Below are positions 33,606 to 44,733 of a stretch of DNA of 64,000 bases, piece after piece. The stretch's first letter is position 1. Every line of letters begins with the position of its first letter. The position numbers and the translations under genes are program-made. The notes under the pieces are model-generated. The model saw only the letters and a list, made by a program, of their open reading frames with translations, searched no databases and was not told where the DNA came from. Source of the DNA: Ascarosepion bandense (taxonomy: Eukaryota; Mollusca; Cephalopoda; Sepiida; Sepiidae); assembly GCA_037127315.1 (NCBI GenBank), contig JBBBDQ010001154.1, forward strand, positions 124,001-188,000. Direction: 5' to 3'.

Positions 33606-33648
<43 letters not shown>

Positions 33649-33651
<3 letters not shown>

Positions 33652-33799
33652 TATAACCCAGATATAAGAGACCCGCATATAAGATAGATTTTTATCTGGT
33701 CCCAAATTAGAGCCTGTAATGTATATAAAATAGAGCAAACCCGGATATAGGAGTACCTTTATCCGGTCCCGACGACTTTCTTACATCAGGGTTACACTG
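33649..33799 (+). mobile_element. MITE, pogo/Tigger-like ends, copy 1
   Basis: Starts CAGTATAACCCAGATATAAG next to a TA and ends GGGTTACACTG, giving imperfect terminal inverted repeats. The interior has ATCTGGTCCCAAATTAGAGC. 151 bp, no coding capacity. A second copy is at 52795-52978. CAGT ends with TA targets suggest a pogo-like transposase in trans; that is inference. Confidence 0.65.
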
Positions 33800-33802
33800 T
33801 GT

Positions 33803-33835
<33 letters not shown>

Positions 33836-33838
<3 letters not shown>

Positions 33839-34199
33839 TACCGGTCATAATTATTAGGCCACTCCAATTTTTTTCAAAAGAAATTATATATTTCCTACAA
33901 TTTTTAGTATTTATTGCCAAATGAAAATGGAATGTTTCTTATTACTTTGCAAAATTTTACAAGGCAAGGAAGCAAAGATGAACTCGGCCGAATCACCCGA
34001 AATTTTGTTCTTTTTTTCATTGATAAGTACTTATTAAATATTTATAAATTCATTTGATGCACATGTTGTGCAATATTAACAAAAGAACCATTCTCTTTTC
34101 GTTTACAATTATTCACTTGGCAATAAATACTAAAAAATAGGATGAAATACATCATTTTTTAAAAACACTGGGGTGGCCTAATAATTATGACCGGTAGTG
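33836..34199 (+). mobile_element. MITE, Tc1/mariner-type, copy 1
   Basis: Begins CACTACCGGTCATAATTATT and ends with the inverse complement (...GACCGGTAGTG), flanked by TA on both sides. 364 bp, with longer subterminal palindromes and no open frame. A second copy is at 43447-43834. Confidence 0.85.
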
Positions 34200-34400
34200 T
34201 ATATATATATATATAGAGAGAGAGACTTGGAACTTGACTCTCCGATTTCCAATTCTGAGCCACTATCCATTACACCACCTGCACATCCAAGCTTACAGCA
34301 CCTCCCAAATGTTCACCCATCTGGATACTAACCAAGGTGTTTGTTGCTTAACTTCGGTACACGTATAAGAACAAGTGTTTCAACGTGATATGGTTATAAG

Positions 34401-36368
34401 CTTGAGAATAGGAAGATGTTACTTTGGAGTTTAGAATATTTAAAATTAAGGAATCAAATCATTTGTATGAAAGCATCAACTATTATTAGCCTTTTTGATT
34501 TAAAAAAAAAAATGAAGATATTTACTGTGAAGATCTGATCAGTTTCTACTCCGAAGAAAGGATGCATATTTGTATTTGAGAAAAGAGTGGAGATTTAAAG
34601 TGAGACTGGAGCCGTAAGTAATTTTTTGGAAATGATGAAAAAGATCAGTTAAAAGAAAGAGTGTTTTCAAGTGAAACGATCATCCGAGTAAAATTGGATG
34701 AAGAAAAAATATAACCTCTGAACTGAAAATGTATTGTCTGAAAGGTTAAATCAACGGACATTGATAGCATCACTTGGGAAATTTCATAGGCACAGTGTTT
34801 TGAATAGACAAGACTTGACCCCCACCTTCTATGCGGGGGGTACGGGAAATTTTTACCCGAGCGTACGCGCTCGGAATGTCTAGGTACCTCCAAAAATCGC
34901 TGAAAAAACAGCATATGAAGGAAAAAGGCCCCAAACTAAAACAAAGTTTTATCGGCAAAATGCTTATTATCATAAAGAGGATAGAAAGCATTTTTTAATT
35001 ATTTTTTAAATTATTTCTAACACGTTCGAAATTTTTGTAGAAAGTCTTTTTTTTCTTACGTCAGTGCGAGACCTAAATTGACGAAACATTAAGTAAAAAA
35101 AAACGTAATATTGCACAATGCACTTTTTTGAGCGTGAAAGACACATTAATTTGGAAATTCTTGCAAAAATCAAATAATGATCGGATTTTGATGAAAATTT
35201 CAAGACTTATTAATTGACTGAAATCAATTTTGAATAAAATATTGGTAAAAATATTTTTTTTACATTTGTTACCGTACTGTTACCCTTCACCAATGAATTT
35301 CCAGAAATGGTTAAAAATTCAACATTGCTCTGAAATAAGCCTAAAGAAAACACCGACTTTGTGTCACATACTGAATTTTATGGCAAATATACTAAGTGTT
35401 TAACTGATTTTACAAACCGTGCAGACAATTTGTATACTTATCGAATTCTCAGGACCAACTCATTAGCTTGTGAATGTTGATTTGAATTCATGAAAATTAT
35501 AAATCAATGTCGTTGTTTATTTAAAAATCACCCAGAAGCGGTTGCATTAATTTTGTAAACTTGATATGGTAACTAAGGGAAATAACTCATTCCAGTAACC
35601 GAGAAAAGAACAAAGGGAGATAAATGTTGTCGATATTATTTTCGGTGGCTTTGTTTTTTTTTCCACAATTTTACCATCTAGCATAGTTAAGTTAAGACAT
35701 TTAAAATACAAGACTAGACAATTAGCTTCATTTTTTTCCCAATCTAATAATAACAAACACGTTGGTACAATATCACCTAAAAAGGATTAGTAAAAAAAAA
35801 ATATTAATTTTAATTTTTATGGCAATGTGATCATTTCATTACAGTTTACAAACTTTCATACAATAATATGTGTGAGAGGAGGTGGTGGTTGATGAAGAAA
35901 AACACCCATCATTATCACTTGAACTTGTACTTAGGTTACTCAAGAAAATTAAAATCTATTTTACTAATTAGTTCTTTAAAGTTTCACTGATTGATCTTCC
36001 AGAAAAATATTCTAGTCTTGTATTTTAAAATCACACAATTAAAAATTTATTTTAGTAAAATGATGCAGTTAAAACATTGTAAACTTAGTTCTGAGTTTGT
36101 TCAACTGGAGAAGAAACTTCCAACATGAATTAAAAGAAGGAGCAAAAGAAAGAAGAATTAAACTTCTTCATTTTGAAATTAGGAAAGCCAGATCTTGTAA
36201 AATAAAGAAAAAGAAATAATATTGAAGTTCTAAAAGTGGAATATGATTTAAGATAATTTTTTCAAAAATTATAAAAACAAAAAATAGCTCTCAAAAACAA
36301 AGCAAACCAAAAAGAATAAAGTAATAATCAGCATAACATTTAATAAATCACACATTGTAATTTTGTTC

Positions 36369-36421
<53 letters not shown>

Positions 36422-36654
36422 CTCCTACACTTATATTTTATACTCTTATATTTTATTATGCAAAGTCAACGTTTTCATAAAAAAATTGATTTTAAGCAAA
36501 CAATATTTAAATTTTCAAGATATATATGATTAGCCTGTGAGGTTCAGCCTATAATATGTTAGAAATATTTGGAATAACTTATTTGTTAGTGGGAGATTTC
36601 ATTATGCAACTCGGGTTTTATTGAAAATAAACATAAAATGATAGTCTCTGTCTG
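34401..36654. other. AT-rich sequence with one dispersed repeat
   Basis: 34985-35300 resembles 6890-7140 (ACACGTTCGAAA, GCGTGAAAGACACATTAA, GGAAATTCTTGCAAAA). There is (TA)n at 36376-36417. No gene recognised. Confidence 0.4.
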
Positions 36655-36965
36655 AATTTCTGTGATGAGGACTTATCATTATTGACATGCAGACTATTGT
36701 CTTCATCTTTGTTGTTGTTATCACAACATTTTGACTGTTGTGCTCTATAGCCCTCATCAGGCATTTATCAATATTTGTCACCTACAGGAAATTCTGAACT
36801 GAGCCACTTATTTAATCTAAGCATGTTTAGGGATACCTCATCTAATTATTGTTATTAATGCTCACTAATTGTTCCTCCTGCGTCCAAGTAAATACTGGGT
36901 GGTCCAGGGATTCAACTCACAATTAGTATGTCAGCAAATTTACAAACTAGTGTTTTAATCCACAA
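36655..36965 (-). mobile_element. tRNA-derived SINE family C, inverse copy
   Basis: The minus strand reads B-box GAGTTGAATCCC, GATTAAATAAGTGG, CCTGATGAGGGC, AAAATGTTGTGATAACAACA and AAAGATGAAGACAATAGTC. It is head-to-head with the next copy. Confidence 0.65.
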
Positions 36966-37290
36966 TACTGGATTAAAGCATTGATTTGTGAAATTGGGTA
37001 CATAGTAATCATGAGTTCAATCCTTGTGTTGGGCAGTGTTTACTTAGAAACAGAGGGAACAATGAGTGAGCAGTACTAAAAATAAGAACAAGATAAAATA
37101 TCCCTGACATGGGCAGTGGAATGAGAATAATTTACTCTCATAAATTAAATAAAAAGTTCTGTTTGAAATTCCCTGTGGGTTACCCTGATTAGCACACCTC
37201 TGATGACAGCCAGAAGGTCCAACGGCCAAAATGTTGTGATAACAACAACAAAGATGAGGACAATAGTCTGCTTGTAAACAATTTGAATAA
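36966..37290 (+). mobile_element. tRNA-derived SINE family C, direct copy
   Basis: B-box GAGTTCAATCC, GGGAACAATGAGTGAGCAG, CTCTGATGACAGCC, AAAATGTTGTGATAACAACA and AAAGATGAGGACAATAGTC. Adjacent to an inverse copy, so the pair could form a long hairpin. Confidence 0.65.
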
Positions 37291-38520
37291 AAGAATAATT
37301 ATTGATATATATTTATTTTTAATTTCAGATATATTAAGATTGTTGTAAATTATAAGGAAGATTTTTAACTCCAAAAGGGAGGAGATTGTAGTATTACTGA
37401 GTGATGGACACAATGTAGAAAATTGAAAAGAAAAGTTAAACAGAGAAATAAAAAAGAAACATTGGCAAGAGAAGAACAAAAAAAAAAAAAAACGATTTTA
37501 AGAATGTCATAAAAAGAAATTGGAGAAAAATTAAAAAAGTAAGAAGAAAAGTGGATTGAACACCAAGAAAATATTTAAAAATTCTGGTTTTGTGAATGTC
37601 TACAGAGAAAAAAAGTTTAAGAATATTAAAAATAAAATGGCAAAAGCCATGAAACTAACCAAACTACCCACTTTTAGTAATCCTCACAAAAAGAAATATG
37701 AATATGTCAAGAAGTACACATGAAAATGATTTCTCAACTGTAATTTTCAGTGATTAATGTAGAGCTACATTGGATGGACATGATGGCTGAGTTTGAGATT
37801 AGGTCCTTTATGGAAATAGTCAACCAGAATGACAGAAGAAAACAGGAAAGTGGAGTCATGTTTTAGGCAAATATTGTAGGTAGTAAAATTATATGTCCCT
37901 TCAAAGTTGGTGTGAAAATGAATGCAGGGAATCATTGTAAGTTCTTGGACAAGAGATTCTTTTCATTAAAACAAAAGTTTAAAGTTAAAAAGTATATTCA
38001 TCAAAGAAAATGCTCTTTTACATTCTGAAAAGCTAACCATTGTCCATCTTGCCAAAGAAGGTATTAATCCAATAGAAAACTTGGGATTCATCATTAAAAA
38101 AGATGTATATGAGAATGGAAAATAATATTCAAACAAAGAGACTTACTGGGGAAAATACTGAAAGTAATATTAAAGCTAAAACAATAGAATAATTAATAAA
38201 ATCAATGATTGCAAGATTGATGAATTTTTAACATATCAAGAATTGATATTAGCATGTAAAATAAATATTTATTTATGTATACATGATATTGAATTCAGGA
38301 AATGTGTGTGTCTGGTCTTGAATTTTGGGATTAAAAATCTAACTTCTATTTAATTTGTTTGCATAATACAACCCAATCAAATTATTATCAATATTGTTTA
38401 ATAAGGACAGATATTATAAGTTGAAACTCATACAATTTATTACTCATAAAAAATCTTGCAAAATTTACCACCAATAGATGATTAATAACAATGTTATTTG
38501 GAGAAATTGACTTGCATAAT
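37291..38520. other. Unassigned AT-rich sequence
   Basis: Possible decayed coding traces (lysine-rich plus-strand readings between 37.7 and 38.2 kb) but nothing that I can assign. No splice-framed exon. Confidence 0.35.
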
Positions 38521-38527
38521 AAAATTT

Positions 38528-38591
<64 letters not shown>

Positions 38592-38843
38592 GACACACAC
38601 ACACATTATTTTCTTTCTTTGTATTCTGTTTTCTTTCTATTCTTTCTTTTCAACCAAATAGTTGAGCTTAACATGTAAAAAGAAGGAATTAAAAAGATTC
38701 TTTGATAATATATATTTGAAAAACGTTTAGAAATTAAAATGAAATCTCCTTACAGGAGAGAGTGTGATGCAAAACTGACTGAATATTTTGTTGCATTTGT
38801 GAGTTGATATGATTGTATGCATATGCTTATAAGCCTCTATGCA

Positions 38844-38890
<47 letters not shown>

Positions 38891-39067
38891 TAGTGCATCT
38901 GTATGTGAATTAATTACTGTGAATATAAGATAGGGCATATATTTTTGTACATTTAAGTACAGTGTGTGTGTGTGCATGTATGTGTGTGTAAAAATATATA
39001 AATTGAACAATTTTCTTTTTGTCTTTTATTTATATATATTGCTTACAATTAACTATATATTATTTTG

Positions 39068-39115
<48 letters not shown>

Positions 39116-39671
39116 CTCAAAATCTATGATATTTATATACAAGAGTGCTTAATATCTTGGAAATAAATTTTGTAGATGTCAACAGTGCAGACTTAGAAAT
39201 CAACAATGTACGTTTACTTTCACTTACATGACTTCAGTAATTAGCAAACCATTTCTGAAGACTGAAACTGCCAGTCACCCTGCAGTGTTGAGTTCTATGT
39301 CCACACTGTTATATTTATGTGTGTGCAAGTAAGCATATATTCATGGTTCTGAAAGAGGCTATATACATGTTGGTGTGTGTGAATATCTATATATGGTAAA
39401 GAGAGTGGGCTTTGGGTGGGACATGTGACAAACGAAACGAATGACATTAATAGAAAAAAATGGACGACAACAGAATGTAAGAGGTGATTTCTTCATCTTG
39501 CACTGTCCTGACTGTATCTCTGTCTGTCTGACAATTATCCATCCACCTGCCGGTACACTAATTTTAGGAAGTGAGAGTAGACATTGTCAGTAGTGGCTAC
39601 CCTGGCTTGGGGGATGGAATGTAAAAAGTAACCATAGATTTCCATCTGTTCTTCTGGATTGAACACTGTCT
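38521..39671 (-). other. Microsatellites and probable 3' UTR of the CaMKI gene
   Basis: (AC)n at 38529-38578 and (TA)n tracts at 38848-38886 and 39070-39112. The stretch just left of 39672 follows the kinase stop codon on the minus strand. The first canonical AATAAA I find in that direction is at 39025-39030, which would give a 3' UTR of about 640 nt. The UTR extent is inference. Confidence 0.4.
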
Positions 39672-39779
39672 CTACGTCTTTGTTGATTTGGGTTCATTGG
39701 ATTCACTGCTGTTACTGTCCTCACGACTCATGGCTAACTTCTTCATCTGGCGAATGACAGCGGTTGCATTGTATGCTTG
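39672..39779 (-). CDS. CAMK1: CaMKI-type kinase, last coding exon
   Basis: This terminal exon encodes 35 residues and a TAG stop: QAYNATAVIRQMKKLAMSRE followed by a short serine/glutamate-rich tail ending KSTKT. In CaMKI kinases the FNATAVVRHMRKL-type segment is the second half of the calmodulin-binding helix, so this exon completes the Ca2+/calmodulin switch. The acceptor is a pyrimidine-rich tract ending TTGCAG (phase 0), and it joins exactly after the AAA lysine codon that ends exon 48938-49025. The tail after the helix is shorter than in vertebrate CAMK1 and has no prenylation motif (unlike the CAMK1G type). The assignment to the CaMKI family is secure; which vertebrate paralogue it equals is not decidable from four exons. 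Confidence 0.93.
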   Translation of the reverse strand, partial: QAYNATAVIRQMKKLAMSREDSNSSESNEPKSTKT

Positions 39780-39844
39780 CTGCAAGGAGATAGAAAAAAA
39801 TGTAAGTCACTGGCAAGAAAAACAATGAAAATATACGCAACATA

Positions 39845-40040
39845 TCAATGTGGGGGTGGTGTAATGGAAAGTAGCTCAGAATGAGGAATTGGAAAACTGA
39901 GTTTATTCAGTTACATGTGAATATGCTTGAGAAAGGTATGAATATATATTGTTTTTTTCCCCCAGCTATGAGTAAATAGCAGAACAGACTAGGCCTTGGT
40001 TGGCAACATATTTAAGAGCAGGAAACAAGCCTGGAGAGGT
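39845..40040 (+). mobile_element. tRNA-derived SINE, diverged A subfamily
   Basis: GGTGGTGTAATGGAAAGTAG head, GAGAAAGGTATGAAT, CCCCCAGCTATGAGTAAATA and CTTGGTTGGCAACA, in family-A order but strongly diverged. It lies in the last intron of the kinase gene, just upstream of the last exon. Confidence 0.5.
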
Positions 40041-40134
40041 TTGGGCTTGTAGGGACAAGAAATTAAGAAATAAAAACATTTTGGGAAAAACCCAAAGTAA
40101 AATCGCACACCCGCAAAAGTGGATTCAAACGACT

Positions 40135-40830
40135 ATTCACAAGTCAGTGTGAAAAGCAAATCCTAAATCCTGATTGGATTAAAAACAGAAAATTCATAAT
40201 GATGTTATTTCACATCTAAAAACGAAAATGCTCGATGGAGCCGATCACATGACCAGATTTAATTACTTAAGGACATTCTGTGACAGAGTCAGATGGGAGC
40301 AAGACGAAACAACTAAAATGTAACTTCAACTTCAAATTGACCGGAGATAAGGTCAGGTCGCATCTTGTTCTCTTTCTTCTTCTTTCGCATGTACTTATTA
40401 CTTTTATTCCTTCTTCTCCATCCAAAGACATTCCTACTGAATACATACATATATATATACGCATATACTCTTTCAACAATTACTATTATAAATATTTTCT
40501 ACAAGTCTTGATACCCATAACTTTATCACTGAATACGAACTCTACCCTTAACTTCTTAATAATGTTTCTAATTGCACATTAACCTCTACAACTTGTGTTA
40601 TTCTTTCCTTTTAATAAATTTCTATTTTAAAATGCAAAATGTATATTTTATTCTTACACTATTCCACATATTCCAACCTACTGACAACCAACCTTCTGAT
40701 AACGATGAAAACCTTCTGATAATTCTGATGATGATAATTATGGATAAAACTTGTAAGCTGTAGGGAGTTCGGTTAACTATGATACAAGAAACATTAACCA
40801 GCTCTCTATGGCTTCAGGCTTCATTAGGCT
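40135..40830 (+). repeat. Dispersed repeat R-outer, third copy
   Basis: Aligns with 4770-5500 and with the reverse complement of 9270-9990: GATGGGAGCAAGACGAAAC, GTCTTGATACCC, TTCTTTCCTTTTAATAAATT and TGTAGGGAGTTCGGTTAACT. It is inside the last kinase intron. Open frames in it are not conserved between copies. Confidence 0.6.
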
Positions 40831-40914
40831 ATCTTGCTCAAAACACACCACTGCTTCAGTAAATGTGTTGTCCCAATGCCTCCTCAATGGTTACAGGATT
40901 TGTAATCATGACCA

Positions 40915-41190
40915 AAAATATAAGTACCAACAGCAGGGTTAGAGTCAGGGTCCTTGCTGTAAAGGCAGGATTAGGGTTAGTGTCTCTACCATAGAAGCAT
41001 GATTAGGGTTACTGCCCTGCTGTAGAAACAAGATTAGGGTTAGGGCCCTTGCTGTAGAGATAAGGTTAGGGTTTCTGCTGTAGAGACAGGGTTAGGGTTA
41101 AGGTCCATGCTGTAGAGACAGGGTTAGGGTCTTTACTGTAGAGACAGGGTTATAGTTAAGGTCCTTGCTGTAGAGGTAGAATTAGGGTTA
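40915..41190 (+). repeat. Minisatellite rich in TTAGGG
   Basis: About eight degenerate units of roughly 30-40 bases built from TTAGGGTTA and TGCTGTAGAGACAGGG. TTAGGG is the animal telomere motif, but here it is embedded in a longer unit, so a minisatellite is more likely than a telomere relic. Confidence 0.8.
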
Positions 41191-41985
41191 GCAGGTGAGT
41201 TTCAGAAACATACTAGAAAAGTATATAAGTGTGGATTAATAAGTCTGTAGTCCAAATTATAAGCTGAACTTTGATCTGGCCTTTTTAATGTATAATATTT
41301 AACCTATGCAATTAATATTCACCACTGAATTAAGGAAGATTATAAAATGGACAAGAGAAAATATTCAACTCCAGTGGTTGGCAATACGTAAAAAAAAAAA
41401 AGAAACAAAACCAAATATCCAGGATCAAGACACGAATGATTAGATTATTACAAAATATATATTTTATTTTATAAACACCAAGGAAGAAAATACACGTATA
41501 GCAATAATATAGTGACACGGGTATATCTATAAATAGATCGCACTAAGTTCTAGCAAGCAATCCCTTTGTTTGTATAAGGATGCTTCTCTTGATTTAATTT
41601 AAAATGTTTCAAGGACTTTTAGGTGATAGTTGGAATAATCCACTCAAAAGTGAGAATACATCCAGACAGAAGGATGAAGCACAAACCTAAATTTTAGTCA
41701 TAGACTGCAGACTTGGTTGTTATGGAACACATGCAAATTATCCAGTTGACCTTTTTTAATACAAGTTAGGTAATTCTCTTCTTTAGGAGCTGAGGGTTAT
41801 AATCTAGGTAGTTGGCTTCACACTGACACTTAAATTTGTAAAACAGACATACTGATATAGGAACCGATGCAGTTTAAATTATGTTTAAAAATGCAAAATT
41901 TTCACAGAATTTAAGGTAAGTGCATGAACACATACACACAAAAATGCAACATGCTTATGGTGAGAATAATTTCAAACTAGAAATC
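41191..41985. other. Intronic AT-rich sequence, no feature
   Basis: No exon or repeat family recognised. Confidence 0.4.
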
Positions 41986-41989
41986 ATTT

Positions 41990-42585
41990 CAGTGTTCTCG
42001 ACAGACTCCACAGGAGAATCTGTAATGTGATTGGTCCCAACCTGGCAGCTCGACTCCAGCCACTTTCTCATCATTGGGATGTGTCTCTTCTATAAACATT
42101 TTCATGGCTTCTGCTCTGACGAACTTGGGTCACTGGTTCCCCCGCCACAAGAATTTACTCTGGCAACCAGACTGGCAACAAGGTCTCCTTCTTTTACAGT
42201 TAGATTAACCAAATGCAGGCAACAATTCTATTCCAGCAGCTTATTTTCTTGCGTTTCTCACCTGTGGAACTTCCTTCTATATACTTGCTTTCCTGACAGC
42301 TATAACCTCCAGGAATTCAAATGCAAAGTCAATTCCCATCTCTTATCCACTAAACTCCAGCCCTTTCTACATCACCCAGCGTATCTTGTTCTTTTCCTTT
42401 CTCTCTTCCTTCACTCCTGTGTTCACATCCTTCTCTTGCCCATTCTCTTTCACCCCCTGTTGCTGGTTCGTCTTTGTCTTCACTCTCCTCCTGTCTAATA
42501 CTTTAACTCTCTTATGTAACTCTCTGCACATCAGTGGTGTTAACGCCTTCCTTGGGGTGAAATGATTAAGAAAAGATAGAAATAA
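41990..42585 (+). pseudogene. 5'-truncated LINE (C-terminal RT part and 3' end)
   Basis: Readable: LHRRICNVIGPNLAARLQPL, then a frame change to YKHFHGFCSDELGSLVPP and TCFPDSYNLQEFKCKVNSH. The 3' UTR ends CTCTGCACATCAGTGGTGTT and GGGGTGAAATGATTAAGAAA. Same family as 1977-3650. Intronic and antisense to the kinase gene. Confidence 0.8.
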
Positions 42586-42603
42586 ATAAAATTATAAACA
42601 ATC

Positions 42604-42802
42604 ACACGTTCCAGTGGCTTGTACCTATTTCCCTGTCAGGGTAACAGCCAGAAGTGGATGGCATCTTTTGGAGAAAGAAAAACAAGATGACATTGCAAAC
42701 ATTGATGGCATTCAATATGACAAAGAAATCTACTATCTTGACAACATTGATGAAATGGTCATGACATCAACCTTTGACACAGACAGCAATGAGGCAGACT
42801 AA
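42604..42802 (+). CDS. Exon-like open frame of unknown identity
   Basis: From an AG at 42605-42606, a frame runs with no stop to a TAA at 42800-42802. It includes WHLLEKEKQDDIANIDGI and, at the end, MTSTFDTDSNEAD. Composition is balanced and acidic, unlike the chance frames around it. The stop overlaps an AATAAA signal (TAAAATAAAC), and a second AATAAA lies about 25 bases further on. It could be the last exon of a nested plus-strand gene, a processed-pseudogene fragment, or sequence carried next to the LINE that ends about 20 bases upstream. I recognise no family. It is antisense within the last kinase intron. Confidence 0.35.
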
Positions 42803-42961
42803 AATAAACTTGATATCTGCATGAATAAATATATTTTTTTTACAAAATAAAAGTTGTGTTTGGTTAGTGATGTTAAAGTCTTTGTAATGCACTAGTTAAC
42901 TTGGAGCTTAGATATAAATTACTCCCAACCATATCATCATTTCGCAACACACATGGCTCGA

Positions 42962-43325
42962 TCTGATTGATTTGTTTTTACAGCTTATCAACCTTTTACA
43001 AGCCAGAAAATATTTTTAGATTTAAGAATATTTTAAAGATGATTTATTGATACAAGTTTTTCTAATTACTCCATAGCTAGGGGGAGAAGAGCTGAATCCA
43101 TACTTTTGTTAAGGTCATTTGTGTATAAGTGAATAGAACGAACTTGACTGGAATTGGAACTTGTCTCTCCAATCTTCAACTCTGAGATGTTATTCATTAC
43201 ATCATCCACAAACAAGCTTACAGTACCTGGTATTTCCAAGAGGTCACCCATCTGACCAGGTTCAACTTTGCTTAACTGGTATGATAACCAGTATTTCAAC
43301 ATGATATGACTGTAAGCCACACATA
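42962..43325 (-). mobile_element. tRNA-derived SINE (A2 subfamily), uninterrupted copy
   Basis: The minus strand reads TGGATGATGTAATGAATAAC (head) and a B-box AAGTTCCAATTCC. It continues with ATTCACTTATACAC and CTCTTCTCCCCCTAGCTATG. It is the unsplit counterpart of 33430-34400. Confidence 0.6.
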
Positions 43326-43446
43326 GCTGGAAAAGTTAATATTTAATTCTTGCATAAAATACACACCCCTAACTTTAGGATTAAGATGCTAGGTGAAAAG
43401 TGTTTATTATATACCAATAATTATGGAATATGAGTGAATACACCTA

Positions 43447-43834
43447 CACTACCGGCCATAATTATTAGGCCACCCCAGTGTTTAAAAAAAATTATGTATT
43501 TCATACTATTTTTTAGTATTTATTGCCAAGTGAATAATTGTCAATGAAAATAAAATGGTTCTTTTGTTAATACTGCACAATAATATGTGCATCAAATGAA
43601 TTTATAAATATTTAATAATTACCTATATTGCAGTTTCATCAATGAAAGAATGAAGAAAATTTAGGGTTCATCTTTGCTTTCTTGCCTTGTAAAATTTTGC
43701 AAAGTAATAATAACAAAAGAACCATTCTATTTTCATTTAGAATTATTCACTTGGCAATAAATACTAAAAATACTATAAAATACATCATTTCTTTTAAAAA
43801 AACTGGGGTGGCCTAATAATTATGGCCGGTAGTG
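43447..43834 (-). mobile_element. MITE, Tc1/mariner-type, copy 2
   Basis: CACTACCGGCCATAATTATT to the inverse complement, with TA on both sides; 388 bp. Relative to the copy at 33836-34199 the interior runs in the opposite direction. It lies about 120 bp from an A2 SINE. Confidence 0.85.
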
Positions 43835-44420
43835 TATGTTTATACCTAGCATTATGTTTTTGATATTTAAAAAGTTAGCTTTGTATCGTACAAAACTACA
43901 AATATGGGATGCCCAGTTGAAGATTTAACTCACTATAGTTTGTGCAAAATACAGATTATTTAGTTGATTTTATCAATAAGTGATACTGAATGTTAGTGTA
44001 ATGTTAATGATTAACAAATATGTATACATCTGTAGAAATTTGAGTAGGTGAACATTTAACCTTGTCAAAATGTTCAACTCATCCACAAAGAAATGAAAAG
44101 AAAGTAGATAAAATGTAAAACCCAAATTTCTATATGCCAGAAATTGTTGAAGTGTTTTACAAAAAAAGTGTTTTTCTGAATCAAGTTTCTTTTTCTGAAG
44201 ACAGTTTTCATACAACAGGAAATAGACTGTATACAAGAAGATTTCTTAATGACTACGCTTACTACTTCAACTTGGACTGTTACATCTAAATGCTACTTAG
44301 GCTATCACATGGTACATTGATACATTGTGTTTGAGTGCACAGATATAGTGGTAGACACAAAATATGCACATATATTTAACAGAAAAATGCTAATTTCCAT
44401 TTTAAAGTGTATTACTTGAA

Positions 44421-44733
44421 GGATGTACGTGGGTGGTGCAGTGGATATAGGCTTGGAACGAGAAATCGAGGAGTTGAGTTCGAATTCCAGTTGAATTCCT
44501 TGCATTCACTTACGCGCAAATATCCTTGGGAAAGGTATTAATCCGTCTCTTCTATCTAGTTATGGGTTAAATAACAGAACAGATTGGGTTCTATAGCCTT
44601 GGTCAGCAACAAGTCTACCGCAAAAAGTAATGGCAATCTACTGCGAGATAGACTTCTACCCAATCAGTCATGTCTCTTTCAAGACATGATCGCCCAAAGC
44701 ATGTATCACCTATGGCACTTGACTGACTGACTT
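44421..44733 (+). mobile_element. tRNA-derived SINE (family A), copy 3
   Basis: Plus orientation: GGTGGTGCAGTGGATATAGG, B-box GAGTTCGAATTCC, CCTTGGGAAAGGTATTAATC, TCTTTCAAGACATGATCG and a GACTGACTGAC tail. In the last kinase intron, opposite in direction to the copy at 46630-46936. Confidence 0.85.

Larger units (their letters stand above)
33430..34400 (-). mobile_element. tRNA-derived SINE (A2 subfamily), split by a transposon nest
   Basis: 33430-33615 and 34236-34400 together align with the uninterrupted copy at 42962-43325. The minus-strand head reads GGTGGTGTAATGGATAGTGG, and the B-box region AAGTTCCAAG. The interrupting sequence (about 33620-34225) holds two MITEs and (TA)n tracts. Confidence 0.65.

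Noticed and set aside
40915..41190. Former telomere
   Set aside because: TTAGGG occurs within a longer degenerate unit and not as a pure tandem, so a minisatellite is simpler.
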